A DNA stretch of 64,000 bases from contig CALYLW010000122.1 in the NCBI GenBank assembly GCA_944989445.1, positions 124,001 to 188,000 on the forward strand, read 5' to 3'. Below the pieces are notes generated by a model. That model did no database searches, was not told the origin of the DNA, and saw nothing but the letters and a program-made list of their open reading frames with translations. Source of the stretch: Ampullaceana balthica (Eukaryota > Mollusca > Gastropoda > Lymnaeidae). Shown in pieces: positions 11,621 to 21,221 of this stretch (position 1 is its first letter; each line of letters starts with the position of its first letter). The position numbers and the translations under genes are program-made.

Positions 11621-12108
11621 AGCCCCAAAGCGCGATAATGCGCGCCTTGCCTCTAATCCCAAAGCACGGTAAAGCGCACCTCGATGTAGCTCTCTTAAGT
11701 AATGAAATCTTAGAAAGTAGAAACTCTTCATTTAGTGAGAGAAGCTTTAGTCGACTTCGGGAAATGTCGGTGTTTGCTTTCGCAAATGTGCTTTTGCTTG
11801 TCTCGCGAAGTTTTGTAATAGTTTTTACCGCTTTTTTTTTGTTGAAGATGTGATTTTGTTATACTGATACTTTTCTGTAAAAATAAAAGTACTAAGTACT
11901 AAACTACAGGTAAAATAGTGCTAAACTCAAGATGGTCTTTTGGATACGCAAAATAACCATTTTCTGTAAGCTTATCCAAAAAAAGGTGAAGTCCGTATGA
12001 CAATAAATACATTTTCAGCAATTTTTTAAATTCATAACCAATTGATCACAATAAATGTGAAATCCTTACTGGACTGAGGCGTAAGTTTACAGAAAACCTT
12101 ATGGGGCT
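11621..12108. mobile_element. MITE-like element flanked by TTAA
   Basis: AGCCCCA at 11621 and TGGGGCT ending at 12108 are inverted, and TTAA directly flanks both (11617-11620 and 12109-12112). The inverted repeat continues outward (AACTTTTAAAGCCCC), so the exact end is uncertain. A TTAA target fits piggyBac or Kolobok families. The short open frame at 11638-11853 matches nothing recognised. Confidence 0.5.
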
Positions 12109-12300
12109 TTAAAAGTTAAATTAATAGATCTAAAATAAGTTTTTTTTTAATAAGGACATAATAAATAACAAATCAGGTGGAGCTGAACTCTGTACATGAT
12201 AAAATGAAAAAACAGACTCACTGGCTCACATGACAACACACAATGCTAGCCACAACATAACTTAACATAAAAATCTAGGAACCCTAGAGTTCACATACTT

Positions 12301-13690
12301 TTAAACAGGATTTTTTCTGATGGCCTCAATGAACTTGACTGTGAAGAAGTCCACAGGGACAGACATGACTGTAACCACAGTGATGGCTATCACCAGAGGG
12401 AGGTGTTGCTCATTCTGAATGCCAAGTTCATGTTTTCTCACGAAATTCAAACTGACTCTGATGTTGTTTTGTAAAAGAGTGGGGGATATTTGGTAATAAA
12501 GTGATTACAATAGAATATTTAAATACTTTTTTCTTGTTTCTTTGTTGTTTTGTTCCATGTGCTTCTGTGCTCGTGAGTGTGAATGTTATAAATACTATAG
12601 GATCCCCATTTTGTGAAATATTTTTAGAGGCTGCACAATAAAATCTAAGTTCATATTAAAATAAATATTTTTCAAAGAGTCAATCTCTTGTTTTTTTCTT
12701 ATTAATTACCTGCACATATACCGACTAACAGCTACTGGGATGGCAACAGAGGCTATCAAATCAAATATTAATGTTTCCAAGGCTCCATGCTTCATGTTGT
12801 GAGGACAGCTCTATAGACGGAGGAGAAGATTTTTAACATTTCATATATCTATTATTACAGACTTGCTTCTTTACCTACATTTGACATGAGTCCTGGTGTT
12901 TTTAATTTTTTTTATTAGTGCTGCATCTTTAAAATTGTACATTCTTGCATCTCCATCTAATTTTTAAAAAAATTAAAAACATTTCCTGTAATATTCACTC
13001 TAAAATAATAAGAAAAAAAAATGTTGCAAGGTCTCTCTCCCACTACCCACCTTTATTTCAGTATGACAGTAGATATTGGTGACAACATGGGCCAGTATGA
13101 ATGTAACACCAGTGATGTACATATATTTGCGCATCTCACTGAACTTGCAATACACAGCCTGAGCAAAGGCAATGCACAAGCCTGGGGAAAGGGAGGCGAA
13201 TTCATTTAGTAAGCATTTGTGTCACTCGCTTAAAACAATTTTATCATATCCATCAAGTTTCAGTCTGGTTAGCATGTTATTGATAGAGACAAAAGATGGT
13301 TGGGATCAATCAGTATCAGAGGCTTTCATATTTAGTCATTTAAAAACAAATACTTAATTTCATTTAAGTAATAGGTAAGCAAAAGATTGGGATTTGAACT
13401 ACTCGTAAACACCCAAGAAAAAGACCTCACTAGACAATCCTTAACATGGATCACCCAGGTAGATGGAAAGATAGGAATCACCAAGAATACACAGAGACTC
13501 ATGCTGAAGACAGACACACAAAGTATGGGAAACAGCGGGAAACAACTTGAAAGTAATCAAGCAGACGACCGAAATGTGTGGGAAAACTCTTATAAGACAT
13601 TTAGGCAGGTTAAAAGGCAAAACAAGTAAATAATTTACCCAGGAAACGAATAGGTGCCTCGGTATAGGGATCTGTCACAACTGTACTCAT
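12301..13690 (-). CDS. MTFP1 (MTP18)-like mitochondrial membrane protein
   Basis: Four coding exons on the minus strand: 13690-13639, 13181-13051, 12810-12710 and 12457-12301 (stop TAA). All junctions are GT..AG and the phases fit exactly, giving 146 residues. The start MSTVVTDPYTEAPIRFLG reproduces the family's D-x-Y-x5-R-x-L-G opening; LIASVAIPVAVSRYMC matches the family's LASVAIP core; the C-terminal helix PLVIAITVVTVMSVPVDFF precedes FIEAIRKNPV. Several hydrophobic segments fit a multi-pass membrane protein. Known MTFP1 sits in the inner mitochondrial membrane and affects fission; the human protein is about 166 residues. This copy is divergent in its middle, so it may be a paralogue. A 5' UTR exon begins at 13725 (acceptor CTTTCAG), so transcription starts further upstream. 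Sure of the gene, fairly sure of the family. Confidence 0.7.
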
Positions 13691-13725
13691 TTGAAAACTT
13701 TGGCACGATCAGGGCTTGGAGGTTT

Positions 13726-14337
13726 CTGAAAGTGAAAGCTATCAACACTCAATTGTCATGTTGGAAAAATGATTTAAAATTTCCCTGGTCTGTACTTTTA
13801 AAGCATATTTTATAGTGAGGGGCACTGCCTCCCACTCCCAAACCCCTTGGTAGGTCAACACCCCCACCTCTACATTCATAGATCAGGGCATTGATTGATT
13901 AATCTTATCATATTCAATAGTTAATAGTTTACCTGTTTTTATTACTTTGCTATTCACATACTATTACACAAATGCCAATCTTTCTTCCTTGTGTCACTTG
14001 TGTGAAATTCTAAAATATTAGGGATGAAAATGAATGGGCTTAAATTCGCTTCAAGAAAATAAAAAGATTGCATAAAATTACCAAGCAACATCACTAAACT
14101 AAATAATACTAAATATAACACTTGTACTAAAACACGACCATGTCAAGAGATAAGAGCCACCTATATTGAAGTATATTGGGTACTTTGAAAGAACATTTTA
14201 ACAATTATTAATATATATTGTCATCGCCAAATAGTCGATAATAAAAATATTAATAATATTTCATTTTAAAGGCATTGTCAAAAACATCTATTTACCTTTT
14301 TTTTCTTTTATAGAAGTGGAGCTATTATTTTTCGACA
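13726..14337. other. Upstream of the MTFP1-like gene
   Basis: AT-rich sequence expected to contain its first untranslated exon and promoter on the minus strand. Neither could be pinpointed. Confidence 0.4.
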
Positions 14338-14440
14338 TCTTATCTTAACAGACGATCCTTCTATGCAGAAGATAATTGCGTCCACAGACCATGACAGATG
14401 ATCTGTTGGCAAGTGATGCAGCGTTCACAGGCCACGGCTT
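14338..14440 (-). mobile_element. tRNA-derived SINE, copy B (tail half only)
   Basis: On the minus strand this keeps the 3' half of the SINE: GGCCTGTGAACGCTGC, CACTTGCCAACAGA and the tail with AATTATCTTCTGCATAGAAG. The head is missing. It matches copies A, C and D in the same order. Confidence 0.7.
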
Positions 14441-14471
14441 GCTCTCAGTCTCAATCATACACTACATTACT

Positions 14472-14560
14472 TACTGTACACAGTACACTTCAGTACATTG
14501 TACAGTACAATACAGACAGGACAGTGTACAGTACAGTTCAGTACAGTAACTGAACTGTAA
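14472..14560. repeat. GTACAGT-rich simple repeat
   Basis: Irregular repetition of GTACAGT / GTACATT / CAGTACA words; because GTAC is palindromic both strands look alike. Confidence 0.6.
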
Positions 14561-14674
14561 CTTTCTTTTAAACTTTACTTTATAAAATAAAACTATTTGT
14601 TATTTAATAAAGTAAAGTATTAAAAGCAGACCTGAATGTAAGCCTTAAGCAGATTGTCTGAACTTTATTTTGTC

Positions 14675-15000
14675 ATGGACATGACACACCGCGCGTAGCG
14701 CGGTCAAGCGCAGGAGGCGCAAAATACTAGTGGGGGTCCGGGGGCATGCCCCCCCGGAAATTTTTTTGGAATTAACAGATTAAAACACCCAATTTAATGC
14801 TATCCTGAAAAGAAAATGCAGATTAATTTATATCAATAAATGATATCATGCTTCAATATTATGTAGATTGTTAACATCAAACAAAGTAATTATAAAGTAA
14901 TAAAGGGAAAACATGAAAATGACTGATCTAAGTCTAAGTCATATGGCTATATTCTGAAAAATAATAATGTATATTTAGTTGAACCATGGAATGACACCAT
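14675..15000 (+). mobile_element. MITE-like element with a triple-hairpin end, copy 1
   Basis: Starts ATGGACATGACACACC and ends AATGACACCAT. The first 90 bp fold as three adjacent hairpins: CCGCGCGTAGCGCGG (14689-14703), a GCGC-N5-GGCGC stem and a GGGGGCATGCCCCC stem. A second copy lies inverted at 16373-16684, about 85-90% identical by eye over the whole 312-326 bp. No target duplication is evident. The lack of TSD and the terminal hairpins make a Helitron/Helentron relative possible. Confidence 0.65.
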
Positions 15001-15810
15001 GCTGCATCATTATTTAAAAGATGCACACAAAAAAAAAGTTAATGTGAAGTAGTAAAAAGAAAACTTCCTTATCCCATACGGCCACAGACTGTGTGTGTCT
15101 TTTTTATGAAGGCTGAAGCCACTGAAGGATTTGCCTTTCTAATTCTACTTTCTTGCTATAATCAAGTCTACAATCACAGCATGGGGGGCGCCACAGGGTG
15201 GGCCAGGTGGGCCATGGCCCACCCAATTTTTAGAGCTAATGGGCCACAATGTATTTGGCCCACCCAAAAAATCAACTGAAACCAATAATAGGGCAACTGT
15301 TTAATTTCTTCTTTTTTATAAGTTGGCTAATTTTTTAGTACTAAATAACATTACGATTTTGAAAAAAAATCAGTCCGCCACAGAAACCAGGCACTACCCC
15401 CGTCTCCCTCCCCATCCCCTCCCCCCCCATTCTCTCAGACCATATCGCATCAGTCCCTCACCCGGCAGAGTGGAGTTTTGACCATTGGAATGCGGCGATC
15501 GCTGGTCGCGTTAGCGCCGAACAAAAGCTCAAGTTTAAGTACCAGCAATTCCGACCCGGGTCCCGAGACGTCATGGGCAGTGGTCAATGAGTGGCATTTT
15601 AAGTTGCATCCAGGTGGGACAAGGGAACAGGAGAATGTCAACAGTATTTTATAGAGGCCAGGGAAAAACATGAATGGAACGAATTTTTACGACTTGGGCC
15701 TGAGGATGATCTCCAATGTCACCCACATTCCTCTGACTACCAATATAAGGGGATGTCTGTGGGAGACAAGGGAGAGAGAGAGTCAATCAGCTCCTGGAGA
15801 AAAAAAAACT

Positions 15811-16362
15811 ATGAAGCGTTTCCTCACGCAATCCACTCAACCGGAAATACCGAGTAAAAAAGTTGGAAACGTCGTCTCATCTGATGTTATTATGGACGAT
15901 GTTGATACCAAGGATCTAACTGATTGCCCAGATGATACGTTGTTAAGCCAGGCTGCTCGTGATTACAGTGGACGTCGTCAACAACCGCAGGCAAAATGGT
16001 TTAGCAGTCATCCATGGCTGCGCATATCACGTCAACGGAAAGTTCTGCTTTGCAGCTGGTGTCGTGAAATGGGCAACAAGCGTCTTGTTGGAGCATGTAA
16101 AGTCGAGTCCGCGTTCATTGACAAGGGATTCAACAACTGGAAAGACGGATCCCAGAAGCTGGATGAAGACGCAGCGTCTTCATCTCACAGAGCAGCGGCC
16201 GAATACGTGAGTAATAGAAACAAAACGTCTGTTGCCAAGCAGCTAAGTTGTCAGCTCGCTAAAGAACAGCAAGTCAATCGGAATAGGTTGATCATTCAGC
16301 TGAACAGTCTAATGTTCCTCATGCGACAAGGGCTGGCGATTCGTCGAGGTAAAGATTGTTAA
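15811..16362 (+). pseudogene. hAT transposase N-terminal fragment (TTF/BED-like zinc finger)
   Basis: From MKRFLTQSTQ the frame reads WFSSHPWL ... LLCSWCREMG ... FNNWKDGSQKLDEDAASSSH, the pattern (HPWL, C-x2-C, FxNWK, H near SSSHR) of the TTF-type zinc finger that opens many ZMYM1-like hAT transposases. It then reads LAKEQQVNRNRLIIQLNSLMFLMRQGLAIR and stops at 16362, 10 bp before the inserted MITE. The catalytic RNase H-like and dimerisation domains are absent. The open frame extends upstream to 15670, but the family-like part begins near the MKRF methionine. Confidence 0.7.
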
Positions 16363-16372
16363 TTGGAATTGG

Positions 16373-16684
16373 ATGGTGTCATTTCATGGTTCAACTAAAT
16401 ATACATTATTATTTTTCAGAATATAGCCATATGACTTAGATCAGTCATTTTCATTTTTTCCCTTTATTTCTCTTATTTTTTATGTTAACAATCTACGTAA
16501 TATTGAAGCATGATGTAATTTATTTATATAAATTAATCTGCATTTTCTTTTCAGGATAGCTCTAAATTGAGTCTTTTAATCTGTTAATTCACAAAAAAAA
16601 TCCGGGGGGGCATGCCCCCGGACCCCCACTAGTGTTTTGCGCCTCCGGCGCTTGACCGCGCTACGCGCGGTGTGTCATGTCCAT
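16373..16684 (-). mobile_element. MITE-like element with a triple-hairpin end, copy 2, inside the hAT element
   Basis: Inverted relative to copy 1 at 14675-15000 and bounded by the same ATGGTGTCATT / ATGTCCAT ends. The hairpin CCGCGCTACGCGCGG is at about 16656-16670. It lies immediately after the broken transposase frame, so it inserted into the hAT element. Confidence 0.65.
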
Positions 16685-16810
16685 CAAAAGATAGGAAGAG
16701 ACCCAGGGTTCAAGGCCCTATTTAAGGCAAGGGTATCTAATTAAAACTAATTTATGTTACCAACTTGGCCCACCCAATATTTTGCTCATGGCGCCCCCCA
16801 TGAATCACAG

Positions 16811-17840
16811 TAAACACAAACAACTACACCGGGTTTATTTAATTGTCGCACATATTTTGATAGATAATCTCCATTACTGTCTTTTTCTTCGAGCCAGTCC
16901 CATCGAAACTTATTCCTTAATCCATTTTCGATCGCTTATCTATTTACGATCGATAACCTTAAAGGCATCCATCTTGAAACGAATATGCGCTAGTTCATCA
17001 CTTTTCGTATTCGCATTATTTTATTAATGCCGACAATCATTGTCGGCAAGCCGACGTCGGCAGCTATCGAAGTCTAGGGCCAAGATAAATTTCCGACACT
17101 GATTGTCGGCAGACGAGTCGCGCTAGAAAGGTCACATTAAATCATCACGGAGATTATTCTGGCGCTATTATGGGTTGTTAAGTAGGTTATTGATGGAAAA
17201 AAAAGTATTACATTTGTTAATATATTTTTCGCAGATTATTTATATTTAAAAAAAATTCCCGTCCTTGTCGCTATTGTCGGCCGAAATGCAGGTCTGTAAA
17301 AGAATTATGAAATCAAATGGGCGCTCATACACCAATCAACAACCCAACCATGCATTCTGATAAGTCCGGAAAAGGTTACATTTTACCAAAACATTAAATA
17401 AAAATAAAAGAAATGAAGAAAAAAGTTTTCAAACCTCCCGCTGTTAAATTCGAGCAGCAGACGTGGGAGATAGTCCCATCACACGCATTTTATTAATCCA
17501 CGTAGTGAAATAGTACGGCATTTTATGGATAATTTACCATATTCTACAAATAAATTATAAATTTTATACAATTTTTACAATATGTAACTTATTTGAAAAA
17601 TATAAGCATTTTCATTATATTTATAAATGACATTTTAATAATGTATTTTATCGGGTGTATTGATATAAATACAAACATAAACAAAAGAAATCAACTCTTT
17701 AATTTAAGTGATATAGAAAGACAGTGACTATAGGCCCGGCGACCGGATCAATAGAAAGTGGTCTATACTCTATACGATTAATATAACGAAAGCTTGCAAT
17801 AAATACAAAAAAATATATGTCAATGTCAAATATTGAAATT
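16811..17840. other. Spacer with GTCGGC inverted motifs
   Basis: No gene found. GCCGACAATCATTGTCGGC at 17029-17047 is a 9-bp-arm palindrome, followed by GCCGACGTCGGC and another ATTGTCGGC near 17105. Otherwise AT-rich. Confidence 0.45.
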
Positions 17841-17849
17841 TACAACCAA

Positions 17850-20800
17850 GATTATTTGCCATTAACTTTTTCCCCCCTCGTGGGAGATGCTGATCTTCTA
17901 TCGAGCGCCTCCCCAGCCGGCGGATAGGGGAAAGCCCACCAGATATGGAGGGTACCGGGGAAATAAAATACCCGGGGTGGACCAAAATCAGCCCTACTGC
18001 CTTGTAGGAAGTGGAGGGATCCACAAAGGCTAGGGACCTAACCCGAACAAAGGCAGCTACCCATTGAGCTGTGAGGGGCAACCCCCCAAGTGATTGTGCG
18101 CAAGGCCAACAACCCTGCCATGTAAAAAATCATAGTTACAAAAACACCGAAAAGAGTAACAAAAGACATTTCAGTCCTGGGAGAGGATGGATTCCTTGAG
18201 GAGGAAAATATGACGCCTAATAGTGAAAGCCAAAAACTGGAAGCTATTAGGCCGACAACCATCATTTCTACCAGGACTACCACCGTCATTGGAGCTTGCA
18301 ATGTCCGCACCATGTACGAGGCTGGTAAAGCTGCACAAATAGCCGCTGAGATGAGGAACTATAAGCTCACCATTCTCGGAATTAGTGAAGCTAGATGGAC
18401 GGGATGGGGACAGAAGAGATTAATCTCAGGAGAGATGGTGTTATTTTCGGGACACGAAGAAGACGATGCCCCACACACCCTGGGTGTTGCTATGATGCTA
18501 TCAAGGGCAGCGCAAGGAGCACTCATTGGATGGGAGGCCCATGGACCTAGAATTCTTTTAGCAACCTTTCGAACAAAGAAACGTAGCATCAACCTAGATG
18601 TTATACAATGCTACGCACCAACTAATGAAAGTGAGGAAGGAGACAAAGAAGAATTCTACAATAGAGTAATGACCATATTCCAGGGTCGCCCACGGAGGAA
18701 CATCGTCGTCCTCATGGGAGACTTTAATGCCAAGATCGGCAATAGCAACACAGGGTACGAAGAGGTTATGGGACAGCAAGGGATAGGCGAGATGAACGAC
18801 AATGGTGAGAGGTTTGCTGACCTATGTGCCGCAGCAGACCTGGTCATAGGGGGGAGTATTTTCCAGCACAAGAGGATTCACAAAGCTACATGGGTCTCAC
18901 CGGACATGAGAACGATGAACCAAATAGACCATGTATGTATTTCTAAAAAATTCAGGCGATCTCTCCAAGACGTACGTGTTAAGAGGGGAGCTGATGTTGC
19001 CTCAGATCACCATCTTCTTGTGGCCAGGATGAAATTAAAACTAAAGAGACATTATACCGAGCAAACAGCATACAGGACTCGGTATAATACCTCCCTCCTG
19101 AAGGACCAAGCCAAAAAGGAAGAATTCAAAATCTCACTATTCAATAAGTTCCAAGTCCTACAAGAAATACTGGAAGATGAAACCACCGAAGGGAAATGGC
19201 AAAGCATGAAAGAAACAGTACAGTCAACATGCCAAGAAGTGCTAGGAAACAGGAAACAGGCACACAAAGAATGGATGACAGCAGGTACGCTGAGTAAAAT
19301 AGAAGAAAGGAAAAGAAAGAAAGCAGAAGTGAATAACAGCCGCACCCGAGCACAGAAAAACAAGGCCCAGAAGGAGTATGCAGATGCAAATAAGGAAGTT
19401 AAGAAAAGCATCAAGAGGGACAAGAAGGAATTTGTTGATAAACTTGCTAAAGAAGCAGAGGATGCAGCTCACCAGGGGAACATGAGAGAACTGTTTGATA
19501 CCATTAAGACGCTGTCAGGGAAATTTAGCAAGGTAGAGAGACCAGTAAAGGACAAAATGGGAAACACCATACCAAGTGAGGAGCAACAGAGAGGGAGATG
19601 GAAGGAGCACTTTGAAGAGCTCCTAAACAGGCCTGAACCAAGGAATCCACCAGATATTCAACCAGCCGATAATGACCTACTAATTGACTGTAATAGTCCC
19701 ACCAAAGAAGAGATTAGCAGGGCCATTAAACAACTCAGAAATGGAAAGGCTGCGGGACCTGATGGCATCCCAGCAGAGGCACTGAAGGCGGACTTGGAAA
19801 CCAGTGTGGAAATGCTGCACCCTCTGTTTATGAAGATATGGGAAGAGGAGCAAGTTCCTTCCGATTGGAAAGAGGGATACCTTATCAAGATCCCAAAGAA
19901 GGGAGACTTAAGCTCCTGCTCGAACTACAGGGGGATCACCCTGCTGTCCATCCCAGGAAAGGTTTTCAACCGTGTACTACTTAACAGGATGAAAAACGCT
20001 GTAGACCCTCTGTTGCGGGACGAACAAGCTGGCTTTCGCACCAACAGATCCTGCACGGACCAGATAGCGACACTGCGCATCATTCTAGAGCAGTCACTAG
20101 AGTGGAACTCACCGCTCTATGTCAACTTTGTTGACTATGAAAAAGCCTTCGACAGTGTTGACAGGCAAACCTTGTGGAGATTGCTAAGGCATTACGGGGT
20201 GCCACAGAAGATTACGGATATAATCAGAAACATGTACGAAGGGATAAACTGCCGAGTTATCCATGGCCAGCAGGTGACAGATGCGTTCCAGGTGAAGACT
20301 GGTGTGAGACAAGGTTGCTTGCTGTCACCATTCCTCTTCCTGTTAGCCATTGACTGGGTGATGAAAACATCTACACAGCAGAAAAGGAATGGCATCCAAT
20401 GGACCTTGTGGGATCAACTGGATGATCTTGACTTTGCTGATGATCTTGCCCTTCTTGCACATACCCAACAACAGATGCAGGAGAAAACAAACATTGTCGC
20501 AGCCACTTCTGCTAGCATGGGTCTCAACATTCACAAAGGGAAGAGTAAAATCCTCAAGGTTAATGCCACCAGTACATCACCCATTATGCTTGAAGGAGAA
20601 GCCCTTGAGGAGGTGGACAGTTTTGTTTACCTTGGCAGCGTGGTAGATAAGCAAGGTGGTACAGATGCGGACGTCAAAATAAGGATCGGAAAAGCAAGAG
20701 CAGCCTTCCAGCAACTCAAGAATGTTTGGGTCTCTAACAACTTAGGCAGCAAGTTAAAAGTAAGGATTTTTAACGCTATGGTAAAACCTGTGCTGCTATA

Positions 20801-21221
20801 TGGAGCCGAGACATGGAGAACAACGGCCGTAAACTTGACCAGAATCCAGTCCTTCATCAACAACTGTTTAAGAAGGATTCTCAGAATTCACTGGCCAGAC
20901 AAAATCAGCAACCAGGAACTGTGGCAGCGGACAAAACAGAAGCCCATTGAGGAAGAGATTCTCCAGAAGCGGTGGAGGTGGATTGGTCATACACTAAGGA
21001 AACCTGCTCCTAACACAACAAAGCAAGCCCTGAAATGGAACCCACAGGGTAAGCGGAAAAGAGGCCGTCCAAGAAACACTTGGCGCCGAGAATTGGAGGC
21101 AGACATCAAGAGAATTGGCCATGAATGGAAGATCCTGGAGAAGCTGGCCCAGGATAGAGATGCCTGGAGGTCTCTCGTAGGTGGCCTATGCCCTTGGAGG
21201 AATCGCAGACGCCGACGATGA
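17850..21221 (+). mobile_element. Near full-length RTE-like non-LTR retrotransposon
   Basis: The AT-rich flank changes abruptly to GC-richer, LINE-like untranslated sequence around 17850, followed by a single intact endonuclease/reverse-transcriptase frame. The element seems to end within or just after the stop codon, where GACGATGATCGGTAGATG resembles the ATG/GAT-rich tails of RTE-type elements. A related, truncated 3' end lies at 62342-62720. The 5' boundary is approximate and no TSD was established. Confidence 0.65.
18210..21221 (+). CDS. LINE endonuclease/reverse transcriptase ORF, intact, 1003 aa
   Basis: Residues about 25-275 form an APE-type endonuclease: GACNVRTMYEAGK, GISEARWTGWG, LMGDFNAKIG (about 168-177), NQIDHVCIS and the catalytic-type ASDHHLL (about 263-269). 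The reverse transcriptase follows: AAGPDGIPAE, the F-V-D-Y-E-K-A-F-D-S-V-D block near residue 640, GVRQGCLLSPFLF and FADD near residue 741. After the palm comes LLYGAETW, then KRKRGRPRNTWRRELE and AQDRDAWRSLVGGL, the C-terminal pattern I associate with RTE-like elements. There is no stop or frameshift, so it is young or recently active. The first ATG was used; translation could start elsewhere. Confidence 0.85.
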   Translation: MTPNSESQKLEAIRPTTIISTRTTTVIGACNVRTMYEAGKAAQIAAEMRNYKLTILGISEARWTGWGQKRLISGEMVLFSGHEEDDAPHTLGVAMMLSRAAQGALIGWEAHGPRILLATFRTKKRSINLDVIQCYAPTNESEEGDKEEFYNRVMTIFQGRPRRNIVVLMGDFNAKIGNSNTGYEEVMGQQGIGEMNDNGERFADLCAAADLVIGGSIFQHKRIHKATWVSPDMRTMNQIDHVCISKKFRRSLQDVRVKRGADVASDHHLLVARMKLKLKRHYTEQTAYRTRYNTSLLKDQAKKEEFKISLFNKFQVLQEILEDETTEGKWQSMKETVQSTCQEVLGNRKQAHKEWMTAGTLSKIEERKRKKAEVNNSRTRAQKNKAQKEYADANKEVKKSIKRDKKEFVDKLAKEAEDAAHQGNMRELFDTIKTLSGKFSKVERPVKDKMGNTIPSEEQQRGRWKEHFEELLNRPEPRNPPDIQPADNDLLIDCNSPTKEEISRAIKQLRNGKAAGPDGIPAEALKADLETSVEMLHPLFMKIWEEEQVPSDWKEGYLIKIPKKGDLSSCSNYRGITLLSIPGKVFNRVLLNRMKNAVDPLLRDEQAGFRTNRSCTDQIATLRIILEQSLEWNSPLYVNFVDYEKAFDSVDRQTLWRLLRHYGVPQKITDIIRNMYEGINCRVIHGQQVTDAFQVKTGVRQGCLLSPFLFLLAIDWVMKTSTQQKRNGIQWTLWDQLDDLDFADDLALLAHTQQQMQEKTNIVAATSASMGLNIHKGKSKILKVNATSTSPIMLEGEALEEVDSFVYLGSVVDKQGGTDADVKIRIGKARAAFQQLKNVWVSNNLGSKLKVRIFNAMVKPVLLYGAETWRTTAVNLTRIQSFINNCLRRILRIHWPDKISNQELWQRTKQKPIEEEILQKRWRWIGHTLRKPAPNTTKQALKWNPQGKRKRGRPRNTWRRELEADIKRIGHEWKILEKLAQDRDAWRSLVGGLCPWRNRRRRR

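Larger units (their letters stand above)
15180..16802. mobile_element. hAT transposon with perfect 8-bp TSD, decayed
   Basis: Terminal repeats are CATGGGGGGCGCCA at 15180 and its reverse complement ending at 16802. The 8-bp TSD AATCACAG flanks both ends (15172-15179, 16803-16810). Next to the ends, GGCCCACCCAAT-type motifs occur on both sides. Inside are the N-terminal part of a transposase and an inserted copy of the hairpin MITE. At 1623 bp it is far too short to hold a full hAT transposase. Confidence 0.88.

Noticed and set aside
13021..13629. Plus-strand ORFs at 13021-13209 and 13387-13629
   Set aside because: The first overlaps the reverse of MTFP1-like exon 2; the second lies in its intron with no recognisable protein.
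14675..16684. Single 2-kb transposon with 320-bp terminal inverted repeats
   Set aside because: The hAT element with its own perfect 8-bp TSD starts inside and ends outside this interval, so the two repeats are better read as separate insertions.
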